Origin: Mercenaria mercenaria
Lineage: Eukaryota; Mollusca; Bivalvia; Venerida; Veneridae
Length of the DNA stretch: 64,000 nt
Direction of reading: 5' to 3'
Assembly (NCBI RefSeq): GCF_021730395.1
Contig: NC_069367.1
Location: forward strand, 70,975,501-71,039,500
The notes beneath the pieces are model-generated. The model was given only the letters and a program-made list of their open reading frames with translations, searched no databases and was not told the origin of the DNA. Positions 52,501 through 62,158 of this stretch are shown here, piece by piece (positions within the stretch are counted from its first letter, which is position 1; each line of letters starts with the position of its first letter). The position numbers were made by a program, and so were the translations under genes.

Positions 52501-54852
52501 ATACTGGGCTATTAAATTTGATTCGTGAACTGCAGACCAGTTTACAGTTCACAGTTTGATTTGCGAAAGGCAAACTGGTCTGCAGTTCGAAATTCGATTA
52601 CAAAGCTATTGGCTTCGAATTGTAAAATGCATTCTTGTCCACAGTTCACAGGGCGGTGTTGAACAGACTGCACTTTGAAGTTTGAATCATAAACTGCAGA
52701 CCAGTTTGCAGTTCGCAGTTCGAATCGCGAACTGCAGACCAGTTTGCAGTTCGCAATTCGAATTATGAACTACGAATTGCAAACTGCGAATTGCAGACCA
52801 GTTTGCAGTTCGCATTTGGAAACGTGAACTGAGAACTGCATACTGCAGACCAACTGTGAAATGCATTCTTGTCTACAATTTGCAGGGCAGTGCTGATCAG
52901 ACTGCACCTTGAAATTTTAATTTTAAACTGCAGACCAGTTTGCAGTTTGCAATTCGAGTAGCGAAGTGCAGACCAGTTTGCAGTTCGCAATTCGAATCGC
53001 GAGCTGCAGACCAGTTTGCAGTTCGCAATTGGAAACACGAACTGCAAACCAAATGTGAAATGCATTTTTGTCCACAATGCGCAAGACAGTGCTGATCAGA
53101 CTGCACTTTGAAATTTGAATCGTAAACTGCAGACCAGTTTGCAGTTTGCAATTCGAAACGCGAACTGCGAACTGCGAACTGCAGACTAACTTAACTGAAT
53201 AATGATTTTTTGATATCAAAAAATGCCTATAAAATAGTAAAACGGCGCCCCATAGAGGCGGTAATTTCCGATCACGCAGGTAATACCGAACAGCAATTAA
53301 AGAACGATGTAATTGCCAAAGCGTGTGCATGATTTCGAAAATGATATCATTAAAGCTTACATCACTTCCATTTCGTTTCGCCCTCGGATACTAAGAAAGT
53401 TTTAGGCTTCGATTTTCAGTTTTATTCAAAACAGTTCTTCAATACTGTCGAAGGTAAGATCTTTTTATCTATTGCTAATTTTAAAATGAAATTCATAAGA
53501 ATGTAAAGTGTTTCGATCATTCTAAATATCGACATTAAAACATTTGACCTTCTGAACAAAATAACATGTATATATACGGTAGACAACTCATGGCTGAACA
53601 GAAAGGGTAAATATCGAGAGAATTACAGTATTCGAAAACACCCACAGTTCGCTACAAAGGTATGTTTAACTCGTGGATAAATTCAAATTTCGTAAAGAAG
53701 AATAATGTATTAAATTTAAAGCTTTTAATAGTAGGTGCGAAACGGCAGCGCTATGATAATAAGCTGTTAGATGAGGCAGCTTACAAGTACCTTGTAAGAA
53801 GCAAATCAATTAGCATGAGCAGAGCAGGTAAAAACTATAGTATTCCTAAAACAACTTTGGATGAAAGAGTACACATGAAATATGCAGGAAGTAAAAACTG
53901 GACTAAAGACCGTATTTACAACAGAGGAAGAGTTATGCATTGCAGAATGGGCAATGTCCGAAATCGGTTTGAAAATATTTAACCTCACGCAATTTTTCAA
54001 AATGAGAGTCTATGGGAAAATTACAACTTTCATAATATTTTCGCAAATAGAATTTTTTCTACAATGTAGATTTTAATGAAACTTCTCACAGTCGTAAATA
54101 AACATATGGTCTATAATGTGGTGAAATAAAATGTGTAGGTCCGTGTGCTTATTTTTGAAATATTTGACAATGATTAAAGCGAAGCACACATTTCAAGCAA
54201 ATTTTGAGACATTATTTTAAATTATTTAACATGTCAGATGTTTTAATAAAAAAAATAATCCAGAAAGATAGTAACAGTGTCATTGTAATAAATGTACTCA
54301 CGGGTTGCCATTAATTCTAAAATGATTTTTATTTCCGTACGCCGAATCCAGGCTTTATTCTACGTTTTCCGGATAAATGACGTTACGCCATCACTTCCGG
54401 TTTACCAAACGTGCAGAACTACCTTAACGTACTGTCAAGACTGGATTATGTTAGCAGATTTTATTTTTTTTATCATGTTTGAGATTCGTTAAGAAAATAA
54501 CATTGCATTTCAGCTCTGATTTCAATTCATCTTTTAAAAAACATTCTATGTTCGGAAATAGGCGCCGGTAGTGTTCGGTAGTGCCGACGTGTCCAATAAT
54601 GGCCTCACACGGAGATTTATTTTAAAGGATGGTTGCCACCTTATCTTTTGTTAGAATAGTTCGTAAATATACTATCATTATCGTATAGAAACTAAGCTTA
54701 AACATACAACAGTTCATGTGTGTTTAAGAGTGCGTATTACCGAATAATAAAACTTGTATCATAATGTGACTCATTGTAGTCGCACTGAAACTGTTAAATT
54801 AACTTACCAGGCAACACAGACATAAAAATAAAGACGATGCCCAAAATTCCAT
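25593..54852 (-). CDS. Secreted MNNL/DSL-like module protein, 389 aa, seven exons
   Basis: Exons in transcript order: 54852-54808, 44885-44677, 43986-43887, 28318-28155, 27379-27234, 26466-26316 and 25947-25593. All introns have GT/AG, the phases are 0,2,0,2,1,2, and the coding total is 1170 bases (390 codons including the stop), an exact fit. The leader MEFWASSLFLCLCCL is a clear signal peptide. Exon 2 carries LYIKILNYTGTG, a Cys-Cys pair and NCTHFCETVFSVC, recalling the N-terminal domain of Notch ligands. Exon 5 has ITLKWIAFCESGWYD, a degenerate counterpart of the DSL start, but it lacks the C-x3-C. The last two exons are unrecognised. Exon phases and the 164-bp length of exon 4 match the first exons of the neighbouring EGF/ZP gene, so the two are likely tandem relatives. 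A donor at 25754/25755 (phase 0) could instead splice into that gene. Intron 3 is about 15.6 kb and intron 1 about 9.8 kb, both full of mobile DNA. Confidence 0.75.
27659..27680. repeat. Poly-C run
   Basis: A run of about 16 C, an A, then more C, in an intron. The small ORFs crossing it on both strands are artefacts. Confidence 0.9.
28854..28891. repeat. (TTA)n microsatellite
   Basis: An imperfect ATT/TTA repeat directly upstream of a LINE fragment. Confidence 0.85.
28950..30655 (+). mobile_element. 5'-truncated, broken LINE reverse transcriptase
   Basis: The fragment begins at the RT start (DNYKGITLLGCVGKLFTRII at about 29010). It continues with CLFVDFSKAFDYVVRDNLWYK, GVRQGECLSPFLFSMYINDL and LLLYADDIV, then a thumb with TSKTKIMIFKRGG and FTYLGIVLSTGG. 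Near 30415-30460 a C-x2-C..EDEFHF..EC motif, typical of the C-terminus of such RTs, is visible in another frame. The ORF is split into at least four frames. The noncoding stretch to about 30940 may be its 3' UTR. The RT resembles that at 40130-42110. It lies in the 15.6-kb intron, in antisense orientation to the host gene. Confidence 0.8.
31174..31202. repeat. (TAAG)n microsatellite
   Basis: About seven perfect TAAG units, followed by AT-rich DNA with 'cccatgggcttataag'. It may be the 3' tail of a degraded minus-strand LINE. Confidence 0.8.
31975..32140 (-). mobile_element. Solo 3' end of the LINE at 34.0-38.6 kb
   Basis: The sequence 'aatattatatatacatagacc..gtctcggttaataaataacgcag..tgcttttctgcgtgtaaaa' is almost identical to 34040-34180, in the same direction. 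This is a strongly 5'-truncated second insertion, which is how target-primed LINEs normally end. Confidence 0.8.
32141..33890. other. No gene seen
   Basis: AT-rich intronic DNA. Only short ORFs are present, none protein-like. Confidence 0.4.
33895..34025 (+). repeat. Dispersed repeat, copy 2
   Basis: It matches 20950-21075 ('aaaggcagcaaagggaggtaatta', 'gggagataat', 'ctggaaaaaaagaag', 'cggcactgtga', 'agtatttcac'). Confidence 0.55.
34030..38640 (-). mobile_element. Near-complete LINE with ORF1 and EN-RT ORF2, several frame breaks
   Basis: ORF1 begins at about 38610: a Ser/Lys-rich N-terminus and a predicted coiled coil (LAEIKKNLESLRKTLEGKID). After a break, a segment at 38074-37757 follows (VQSLQARLNKIEQ..LTVVANGLPF) that resembles an L1-type ORF1 core. 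ORF2 opens near 37545 with endonuclease motifs (LNVCGW, VCESHL) and continues through 37368-37099 and 37124-35985 with ADFNARIG and, near its end, a DHSVL motif. An almost intact RT of 624 aa covers 35923-34049 (AFIDLSKAFDFVDRD, VVQGNTLSPTLFAVFINDL, ILLYADDIVLIA, C-terminal CTLCNSNQIENEIHFLIEC). About four or five frame breaks make it inactive as read. A sister 3' end lies at 31975-32140. It has the same orientation as the host gene, whose intron it occupies. Confidence 0.85.
38641..40129. other. No gene seen
   Basis: Intronic AT-rich DNA between two LINEs. The first 200 bp may include the 5' UTR of the upstream LINE. Confidence 0.4.
40130..42130 (+). mobile_element. 5'-truncated LINE: endonuclease tail and reverse transcriptase
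   Basis: A 323-aa frame opens with the endonuclease C-terminal motif YSDHCPITFNI (about 40185), runs through a basic linker and enters the RT (SRNKAPGTDLVVSDFF, WTKGIIVPIHKRGK). After frame breaks near 41090 and 41300, IDFEKAFDTIVRDALWYK, GLKQGEPLSPILFILFVNDV and MLLFADDMVVF follow. A further piece at about 41847-42100 holds the thumb (PILLYCAEIFG). The element ends in (TTG)n at about 42103-42125. It is broken in at least three places, and the RT is close in style to the copy at 28950. Confidence 0.82.
42131..43886. other. No gene seen
   Basis: The remainder of the large intron. Short ORFs only, without family patterns. Confidence 0.4.
45050..46155. repeat. Palindromic short-unit array built on GATATC
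   Basis: Dozens of units of about 18-22 bp of the form TTTTTGATATCAAGAAATCGA. Each is itself a small palindrome centred on GATATC. The array is interrupted at about 45600-45690 by unrelated sequence. Markers such as 'gaaatgctgtcc' on the left (45080, 45230) recur inverted on the right (about 45915), so the whole array is an inverted repeat. It touches the outer edge of the large foldback at 46130. Confidence 0.85.
48540..50060. other. Spacer of the foldback, no gene seen
   Basis: AT-rich unique-looking DNA. No coding pattern. Confidence 0.4.
50060..50620. repeat. Degenerate tandem repeat, unit about 160 bp
   Basis: Three copies share 'attcaaaagtatt..cacagaaatgtttcttggg', 'ccgattggtcaaa.catggccgc' and 'agggcgcgatcacttttt..gtatgtatata'. 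The 'aacatggccgc.agagggcg' motif is common in bivalve repeats. Confidence 0.65.
51345..51406. mobile_element. 62-bp hairpin MITE (TGAGCCGTGCC family)
   Basis: TGAGCCGTGCCATGAGAAAA and its complement at the other end pair almost without mismatch (28-bp stem, 6-base loop). It has the same termini as the 222-bp element at 9763-9984. It lies inside the right arm of the foldback, with no counterpart in the left arm, so it inserted after the arms formed. Confidence 0.85.
53735..54010 (+). pseudogene. Broken pogo/psq-type HTH fragment
   Basis: In one frame (about 53740-53890), KRQRYDNKLLDEAAYKYL and SMSRAGKNYSIPKTTLDERV match the helix-turn-helix of psq/pogo/jerky-type proteins. In the next frame (about 53890-53985), TGLKTVFTTEEELCIAEWAM matches the linker that follows it in that family. 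The frame change between them, and the lack of any downstream catalytic DDE domain, mark it as a fossil DNA transposon fragment. A domesticated exon is less likely. Confidence 0.6.
54808..54852 (-). CDS. Signal-peptide exon of the 389-aa gene (possible shared leader)
   Basis: ATG at 54850-54852, then 15 codons of a strongly hydrophobic, Leu/Cys-rich leader, then a consensus gtaagt donor in phase 0. The next exon (acceptor at 44885/44886) also opens in phase 0. It is the only good leader exon I found upstream of either gene, so it could also serve the EGF/ZP gene by alternative splicing. Confidence 0.7.
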
Positions 54853-57480
54853 AATTTGAAGGAGTTTCACATGTAAAAACAATACGAAGTAAATTAGGAA
54901 ACTTATAGCGTAATAAATAAATAGATTAATTGAAATATTTTTTCTAAGTTTTGTTTGTAAGATGTTGATAATTATCCAAATGAAATACTTCATAAATGAA
55001 ATTTATCTTGTAATGGGTAATGATCTATGTCTTCATAGATCAGCGTAAATGATTGTATATCTAAAGTTCACAACTGATAAACAGACTTTATGTACCACTA
55101 GATAAACGTATCAATAGCCAGTTTTTAATCAGCAATAAACCTTTCACCTGGTTTCTTTGTTTAGGATACCTGAAAAAAACTGTCAAAACTGTTTACCTAG
55201 TTTGCTTAAAATTGATATAGAAAAAGAATATATCAAAATCTGTCAGAGTAGTTTATTCAAATATAGGAAAGAAAGACGAGTAGTACGTGCAACATGAAAA
55301 ACCGAAGTATCATGAACAACCGAAGTATCATATTTTACGCATTTTGCGACGTATGTCGGCGAAAACATTGTGTTCGTTATTCACACTACGCTGAAAAGGC
55401 ATATGAAAGCCTAATAATCTTAAAATGGATCTGCTGATGACCGCAAAAAAACTGTCCAACAATACGAACAGTTCATTAAAATGATTTTGTTGAAATATTT
55501 CTTCTATGTTAAAACGATATCTTTAGTTTGTAAGCATCGTTAACATTAGGATATTTCATGTATGATAAAGCAGTATGTCTGAAATAATTCTTCCTCGACT
55601 TGCGGTTCGTTCTCAGTTTCTTGCGAAACTTGAGGATTCATTTAGTGTTAAAACAACAAACTTCTCAACAAATTTTTAAAGTGAAGAAAATCTCTTCAAA
55701 TATTATTCCGGACTAGACATAGTTTACGCTTCCAGATAATTTTCAGATTAAATTGTCATAGTTTCCGTTTATAGTGCTAATGCATTAGTTTTTTTTCTCA
55801 AGAATTCTCTTAGCTGTGTGGAGTCATATAACAAACACATATAAGAACAACACCATAAATTCATATTTTAATAGATTCTCACAAGCTTGAAGTTTTTCTC
55901 AAAACATTTATGAGTAAGATATCAAACTTTATGCTGTTTGTACTTATTTAAGATACAAGTTATTATGGTTTTGTTATGAAACTTTTAAACTGCAGTTTAT
56001 AACACAAGTCTGGCATTTTGGTTTCACAATTTTTACAATATTTATGACGTTAAAACCGTTTCCGGTATATTATTGAATTCCTTTATTTGTTTATTTGAAA
56101 CTACGTTAACTTTGTTAATGTCTATTGTTGAAAAACGTAGGTTCGGGGGTAAGGGTTTCTACACCATTGATAAAATAACACTTCAATTCCAGTTTTCTAT
56201 GTTAGTTTATTATGAGATGGATATATAGTCTAAGTGATGGAAATATAGTCATCAGAATTATAATTCTCTCATTCCACTGGTCTAAAGTCACTTATTTTAT
56301 TATAATTGTTAAATATTACATTTCTTGTTTCTAGATCCAATGATCTGTATTTTCAAAGTCCGAGCCAAAAGTAAAAATTACCCTCCCAAGTTCTGACCTA
56401 GGTTTATATACAAAAGTATGTACCCTTCCATATTTGGAGTGTATCATAGTAATGAAAGACAAATTACCCCTAATATTTATGAGGATAACCGATGATTGAT
56501 GGTACCATCCCAAATACGGAGCCACCTCTAACTCTAACAAACCAGACATGTTTACAATGGTACATGATGACAACGTACCCTGATAAAATAATACAAAATG
56601 ATACACACTCCAGTCCCAAACAATATATGAGGGTAACTGGTGAATGACAACGCAAGTAGCAGGGGCCAAAGTTTCTCATCAGTAGAATTAATTAATAGAT
56701 CAGCTTTAATAAGACTGCTAAATTTACAACACTATATAATCAAAACATTTTTTTTTCTTTGTCTTCCTGATTTTAACACGGCATGTAGGGCTAGGTTATA
56801 TAAACAATGGCGAACGTGGTGATAGTTCAATTTATGATAAGTTTAACAAGAGCTCCTGTTTCTTTCTTATTGCACTGACTTTTAACAAGACAGGTGGGGC
56901 TACTTAAATTTTACAATGGCACATGCGGCGACAGTTTGATCTTAAACGAGAACTTTTGATCTTGTGTTTTCTTTAGAAACACAAATGATTACACTCAGTT
57001 TGTAAAAGGTATTATGAATGAAAATACTCAAAAAAAAAGAAGAAACATTAACATGTTCGAACAGCACTGGTGCTCCACTTAAGATTACAACACACTAAAT
57101 AGCTGTTCTTCTTTATTCTATACAAAATTGACATATTTCCAATGGCTGCAGCACACATCAGGACCCATTTTAAATGGCTGATACGTCACCGGTGTCTTGT
57201 CTATATGAGACAAATTCTCAATGAATAAAATGTCCGACGTACCCGTATTTCTAAGTCATGTCAGTCAACTTTTAGACAGAAGGCCTTGACATAGAAAAAT
57301 AGGACTGTCGTTTGAGAAAGCAATGGCATTAGGTTTACTTTGCTATTCATATAATCTGTTCAATGGTAGTCACTTATTTTAGGCCGAGGAACACTTTATT
57401 TAATTTAACATTCAACAGTGATCTGGATTGCTAAACAATGACCCAAATATACTGTTAGCTTAAAAGATAGAACAATAAAA
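54853..57480. other. Upstream region of the 389-aa gene, no gene seen
   Basis: AT-rich. It must contain the promoter, but no TATA box or initiator stands out from the background. The minus-strand frames at 56331-56679 have no family pattern. Confidence 0.35.
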
Positions 57481-57484
57481 TATT

Positions 57485-57608
57485 CCAATACCCTGCAAAT
57501 ATACGTGCTGTTTCAACCTGCACGTATCAAGCCTTGACCGGGAATCGGACCACAGCGATGTAACATCGACAGTTAGTGCCGCTTATTCTTAACCGTTCAG
57601 TCAGCTGC
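57485..57608 (-). mobile_element. Possible tRNA-like SINE head
   Basis: On the minus strand, a B-box-like GGTCCGATTCCC lies about 50 bp after 'gactgaacggttaag', which resembles an A box. It directly abuts the MITE at 57610, so the rest may have been lost or displaced. This is weak evidence. Confidence 0.35.
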
Positions 57609-57609
57609 A

Positions 57610-58039
57610 TAAGAGTGGCCAACCCACGTGACTTTTCGGTATCTTAAACACGGGAAAACTAACTCGTTAAGCTTATAATTCTTCATGAATTGACAGATTT
57701 TTATAGATAAAAAGCATCGAAGATAGGGAAACGAATGATCTCGTTTCCACATTCTCAATACTTTCTTCAAACACTTCTCCAAAATCCCAGTGTGCGCGTT
57801 ACCTATATACACAATTGTTCCGTGGAAAAATCATCTGGGCGAAGAATTTGAGGAAATAATTGAGATTTTCTGGGAGACTTTTTGTGTCGAATAAAACACT
57901 CTTTTCCCCTGATTTCGACGCTCTTTATATTACTTGATTCCGTCAAGTAGGAAGGAAGTTATAAGCAAAATGTTACCTGAATCAGGAAATTTCCACGTAT
58001 GTATGATACCGAAATATCACGTGGGTTGGCCACCCTGTA
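57610..58039. mobile_element. Mariner-type MITE
   Basis: TA on both sides. Inverted ends of about 30 bp: AGAGTGGCCAACCCACGTGA on the left and CAGGGTGGCCAACCCACGTG read inward from the right, both continuing with a 'tttcggtatc' block. Established knowledge: TA duplication and CAGGG-type ends fit Tc1/mariner. The internal 430 bp is noncoding. Confidence 0.75.
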
Positions 58040-59451
58040 CATTACGTACTGGAATTTTTTTATGACAATGGCGTATGTTCATCGATTAAATGACTTACGC
58101 TAACGGCAATTTCCGTAAAAATAGAACATTTTCATTTGGTCAAACTGCAAATATTTCTTACATGTTTCGTTAAGGATGGAAATATAACTTAAACCGAATC
58201 TTTTATATTAACCCTTTTAGCGCAAGCTTTGTTCAAATTTCAACAATGATTTTACGATCATACGAATTTCGACAGGATTTCAGTCGTTTGAAAATTAGTT
58301 ACAAATGCATCACACCATTTCATTAGCATTCGCTGTCAATCAGTATCATGACTAAGATCGACTATCATTCGTTCATTCATTCCTAGATACAGCCCATTAT
58401 AATAATGACCGATAATATATACTCGTTACCGGTCCATTACCATTTACGCGAATCTTTGTATAGTCTCTTTATATTTTCATTTGAGCTTAAAGGAAAGGGA
58501 GTTTTCATTTTTTATCCATTTGAATATCTGAGATATGTCAATCCTAGACTTTCCAACCAACACTTGCATCTTCATCACACTTGTTCTATCGGCTAAATAG
58601 TTACATGATTAAAGGTGTAACCCGATTTGCAAAAAATATTTGTATAAAAAAAGATAATAAATTTACTGCGGCCGGGAAGTTCGCGGAAATGAATTATTAA
58701 AGATCAACCCGTTCGACCAACATATTGAATAGCACATTTGGTGCATAGAAGGGTAATACAAAAATAATATACGAACAACTGTTTAGTCAATATCAGAATT
58801 AATATTAACATTGAAAGTTAAAGCATTGACAGATGATCTAACAGTGGACTTGCGACATAAATGACTGCAATAAACGCACCTCTTTTTACCGACTTACTAA
58901 CAGAACGAAACACTCCGCATCTTCCAGAGGATATATAGTAAAAATATTTGCTACAGGTTTTAAGTACATGACAATCGAATTCTCAAAGTATTACGGAACA
59001 AAATCACCTTAAAATATTATTTTGTTTAAGCAATCATCGATCAGGGTGATGTTATTTTTTTTTATTAGTACTGTTTGTGTATGGAAGACAAGCAATACAA
59101 CTAAGCAATTCAAATTAAATCTATATAAGTAGCTTAGTAGGAAATTTAAGAAAAAATGAACGGTTGAAGTTTAGATATATTTCTCAAAATTACAATGGTG
59201 TATTTCATTTAATCAAGCCATGCATATCCTTATGCATCTTTTGAATGAAACAAGTCAAACAGGATGATTTTACTTCCCGAACGTTAAGCAATTTACTGTA
59301 TTTAGTGTCAAGTTTCCTAGGCAAGAAGTAGGTAAAACCCAGTGGTGGACTTCCAGAACGGGAAGTTTCCCCTACTGAAAAAGTATTACAAATAATGGAT
59401 TTGAACGTCAGTCAGCACATAACCTTCAACGTGGTAAGTAAAGAGAGTGCT
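58040..59451. other. No gene seen
   Basis: AT-rich DNA with only short ORFs. Confidence 0.4.
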
Positions 59452-60687
59452 TTAAGGTGGGTCGATACCTTATTCATCAAATATGACATTCCTTCCGATT
59501 TTGATGAAACTTGATCCAACTATAGCGCTATGGTTCCTTTTTTGTTTTTCAGTCGTCTTAGCAACAATAAGTAATCAGTGATGACGTCACGAACGTCACA
59601 ACTAAAGGCGCCAAAATGCCCCAAATCCGCCGTAATAGGTCTTCTAAAATATCTAATCAAGATTTAAAATAGGCGAAATTTCACAATATGATACCTTATC
59701 TAATTCACATATGGGCTAGTGTGGTTTTAAGTGGTATCGCACCACATTACAACGGACATTTATAATTTTATTGAGCAACCCATTTCCTTCTGCTATAAGA
59801 TTTTGACAAAAAATCGGCAAATATACGCAAAAATGACATCTTTAAAAATCTACAGGCCAATTGAAAGTCTGATTTTCAGCACAAGCGATCAATTTGCAAA
59901 TGAAATGTCAAATAAAAAAGGGAACTTTACGTTTTCAGTTTTTCACAATATTGTGTTAAAGACAAACTGTCGTTCCGATTTTTGGACGTTAAACGCAACG
60001 TTTTATCGACGTTGTTTATTGTTTGCATCGTTGCGCTTTGGACGCTTGCATTATATCTTAGGTCCATTTCAACTGTATTCATGAGTCAACCACTTTGATA
60101 AATTATTATGCATCAGTCTTTCTAATATTGACGTACTACCAGCTATCTGGGTTTCACGCAAGGACATTTTCCTTCCTTTTTAACTACAAGTCGCCACTTA
60201 ACTGACCACGATACACGGAACGTAATTTTGACATCATCGATCTAAGAAATATGATCTTTCCTTTTATTTATGTTCATTTAATATTAGTTGGTTTTTTTTG
60301 TCTCCTTCCCACTGAATTTACAGTCACACTGTCAGTGTCCTTAACCCCGCCCTTCATTCGCACGTGAATTCTGTCTGGCACGTTGCGCGTATGAGTATCT
60401 TTAAGTTAGTAATGGCTGTTTCGCATACGCACCAAAAACTGAACCTGAAAAAGAAATAGAATGTAGCTAAATGACATCGAGGCAGGCCGAAACGAAAACA
60501 TGCATGAATTGAGTATTTTTCCTTGCATGTTAATCACTTTTTCCTAATATTAGTCGAATTTTTACATGCTGCACGACTACTTAAAACAGGCATACAGATT
60601 CATCGCGCAATCATATGTTGCCTAAATCAATGCTACTGATTTCATTATCCAATGCCGACGGAATTGTTATATCGTCATCATCCATAC

Positions 60688-61030
60688 TAAAGGTCCATTA
60701 CTAAAGGAAAGTGAGTTGGCAATTTTTTTCATAGCCAGTGCATAGACTTCTGCAAGACACTAAATAATGAAGATTGGCAGGTCAAAATTTACAGAAGGTC
60801 TTTGGAACTCAAAGAAATATATGTGTATTATGTTGAAATTTCAATGAATCGACAGAATGACCCCCAGGTCTTTTTAACTTTCTTCATACTTCATAGAAAA
60901 ATAATTGTACATATACTGCAATTTATTTCGAATTTCTACATACCAACTTTCATTTTCCAATAAAATGAAATAGTTTCTGTGCTTTTTAAAAGAAATTAAA
61001 ATGTTCACTTTCCTTAGTATTGGACCTTTA
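60688..61030. mobile_element. TA-flanked MITE, copy 2
   Basis: Over about 330 bp it is nearly identical to 4970-5300, in the same orientation. It contains about 12 extra bases ('aatgacccccag' region near 60855) that the first copy lacks. TA flanks both ends. High similarity suggests recent activity. Confidence 0.85.
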
Positions 61031-61889
61031 AGGGCATATCTGTGTCAGGTATTTTGATATATTTGCAAAGCACTACCCTATTCGGAAACCATTTTTCCAC
61101 AGCAAAATGTGTAAATCTCTAAGAAAGCCAACAGTATAATATTTCCAGCAGTCATTCTCGTTTACAATTATGTGAAGTCACTAATGTTGCATACAGTTAT
61201 ATTTACTACAGAGTTACGCAAATGTTTTCTCTTCTAATACGTGGCTTAACATGTATTTGAACTATATTTTTTTCAGTTAAATCGCTAATGCATCACTGCA
61301 AAGTTAAACTGTAAAAAAAATCGCGAACATCGGTTTCTTTAAAATACCTGCATGCTTATCTGATTTGCAATATGAACTTATCTTCTCTTAGTTTCCAGTC
61401 ATATTTTGCCCCCCACCCGGATTAATTTAAATAATAGACAGACTTATCATAAATTAGTGCATTTTTGCAGTTAGAAGTATTAATGACAAAGCCAGCATCG
61501 TAAAAAGAAAACTTTTTAAAAACCTATATTACGCTGAAGTAAAACAAAAATGTGACATGCGAAATATTTCACATCTTTTCCTAAATATAACCAGTCTTAC
61601 ATTATTTCCATTATAGGTTAAACAGTATGTAGACAAAAATCACAAGATACTTTCACGTTTAGCCATTTAAAGGCACTGGCCTCCAGATTTTCGCTTGAAG
61701 TTCAGTCATGTTTTGACCATTAGAACATGATTTTTTGTTTCTAATCTATCTTAAACTACCAAATCAAGAGAGTACTTTTAAAACCTTAAGAAACATAGCA
61801 ATAATTTTTGATATCTATGTTTTTTCTTTTTTTGTCGTAAGATCTAGAGGTCAATGCCTTTAAAAGAACATGTACTGCATGAAATCATT

Positions 61890-62158
61890 AAAAAAAGTTG
61901 AAGTTTCTTGTTTAACGTGAGTAGTCGACAAATGTCCCCACCTGGGATGGATGGAACAACTTATATCCAGCCGAGCCCACGGCAGGTGTCATATTTACCT
62001 CCCCAGCATCCAGTCTAGGCCGATACTGCTGGAAACAGTACCAATTTAAGTATATCACCCAGCACTGAACACTAGTCGGGATATCAGCTGCGACCGCGAA
62101 TCGAACCCGGACCGCTGGCGTTGTAGTCCAACCTGCTAACCACAGCACCGCTGACTCT
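61890..62158 (-). mobile_element. tRNA-derived SINE (family 3)
   Basis: On the minus strand, an A-box-like 'tgtggttagcaggttgg' is followed about 35 bp later by B box GGTTCGATTCG. The body has 'gtactgtttccagcagtatcgg' and 'gatgctggggaggtaaat', and the end reads 'cgactactcacgttaaac'. The ORF across it is a shadow. Confidence 0.7.

Larger units (their letters stand above)
46130..53225. repeat. Seven-kb foldback whose arms are a hairpin satellite
   Basis: Arms at about 46130-48535 and 50865-53225 align as inverted copies end to end, starting from 'gatatcaagaaatgattttatttcaggtaagttggtttgcagttcgc' (split here for reading; the other arm differs at a few bases). Each arm is built from dozens of quasi-palindromic units, with stem GCGAACTGCA / TGCAGTTCGC around the loop AACTGGTC. 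Between the units are recurring linkers such as 'agtgcagtctgatcagcactgccctgcgaa' and 'gacaagaatgcatttcacag'. The many short Trp-Ser-Ala-Val-type ORFs in both arms are artefacts. The roughly 2.3-kb spacer holds a different tandem repeat. The structure lies wholly within intron 1 of the 389-aa gene. Confidence 0.85.

Noticed and set aside
46135-53330. Many ORFs rich in CKLVCSS and NWSAV repeats on both strands
   Set aside because: They arise from translating the hairpin satellite. They appear in several frames of both arms, with no start context, splice logic or family pattern.
56331-56679. Two overlapping minus-strand ORFs of 112 and 69 aa
   Set aside because: Overlapping frames with no family pattern. 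No splice or repeat context supports them.
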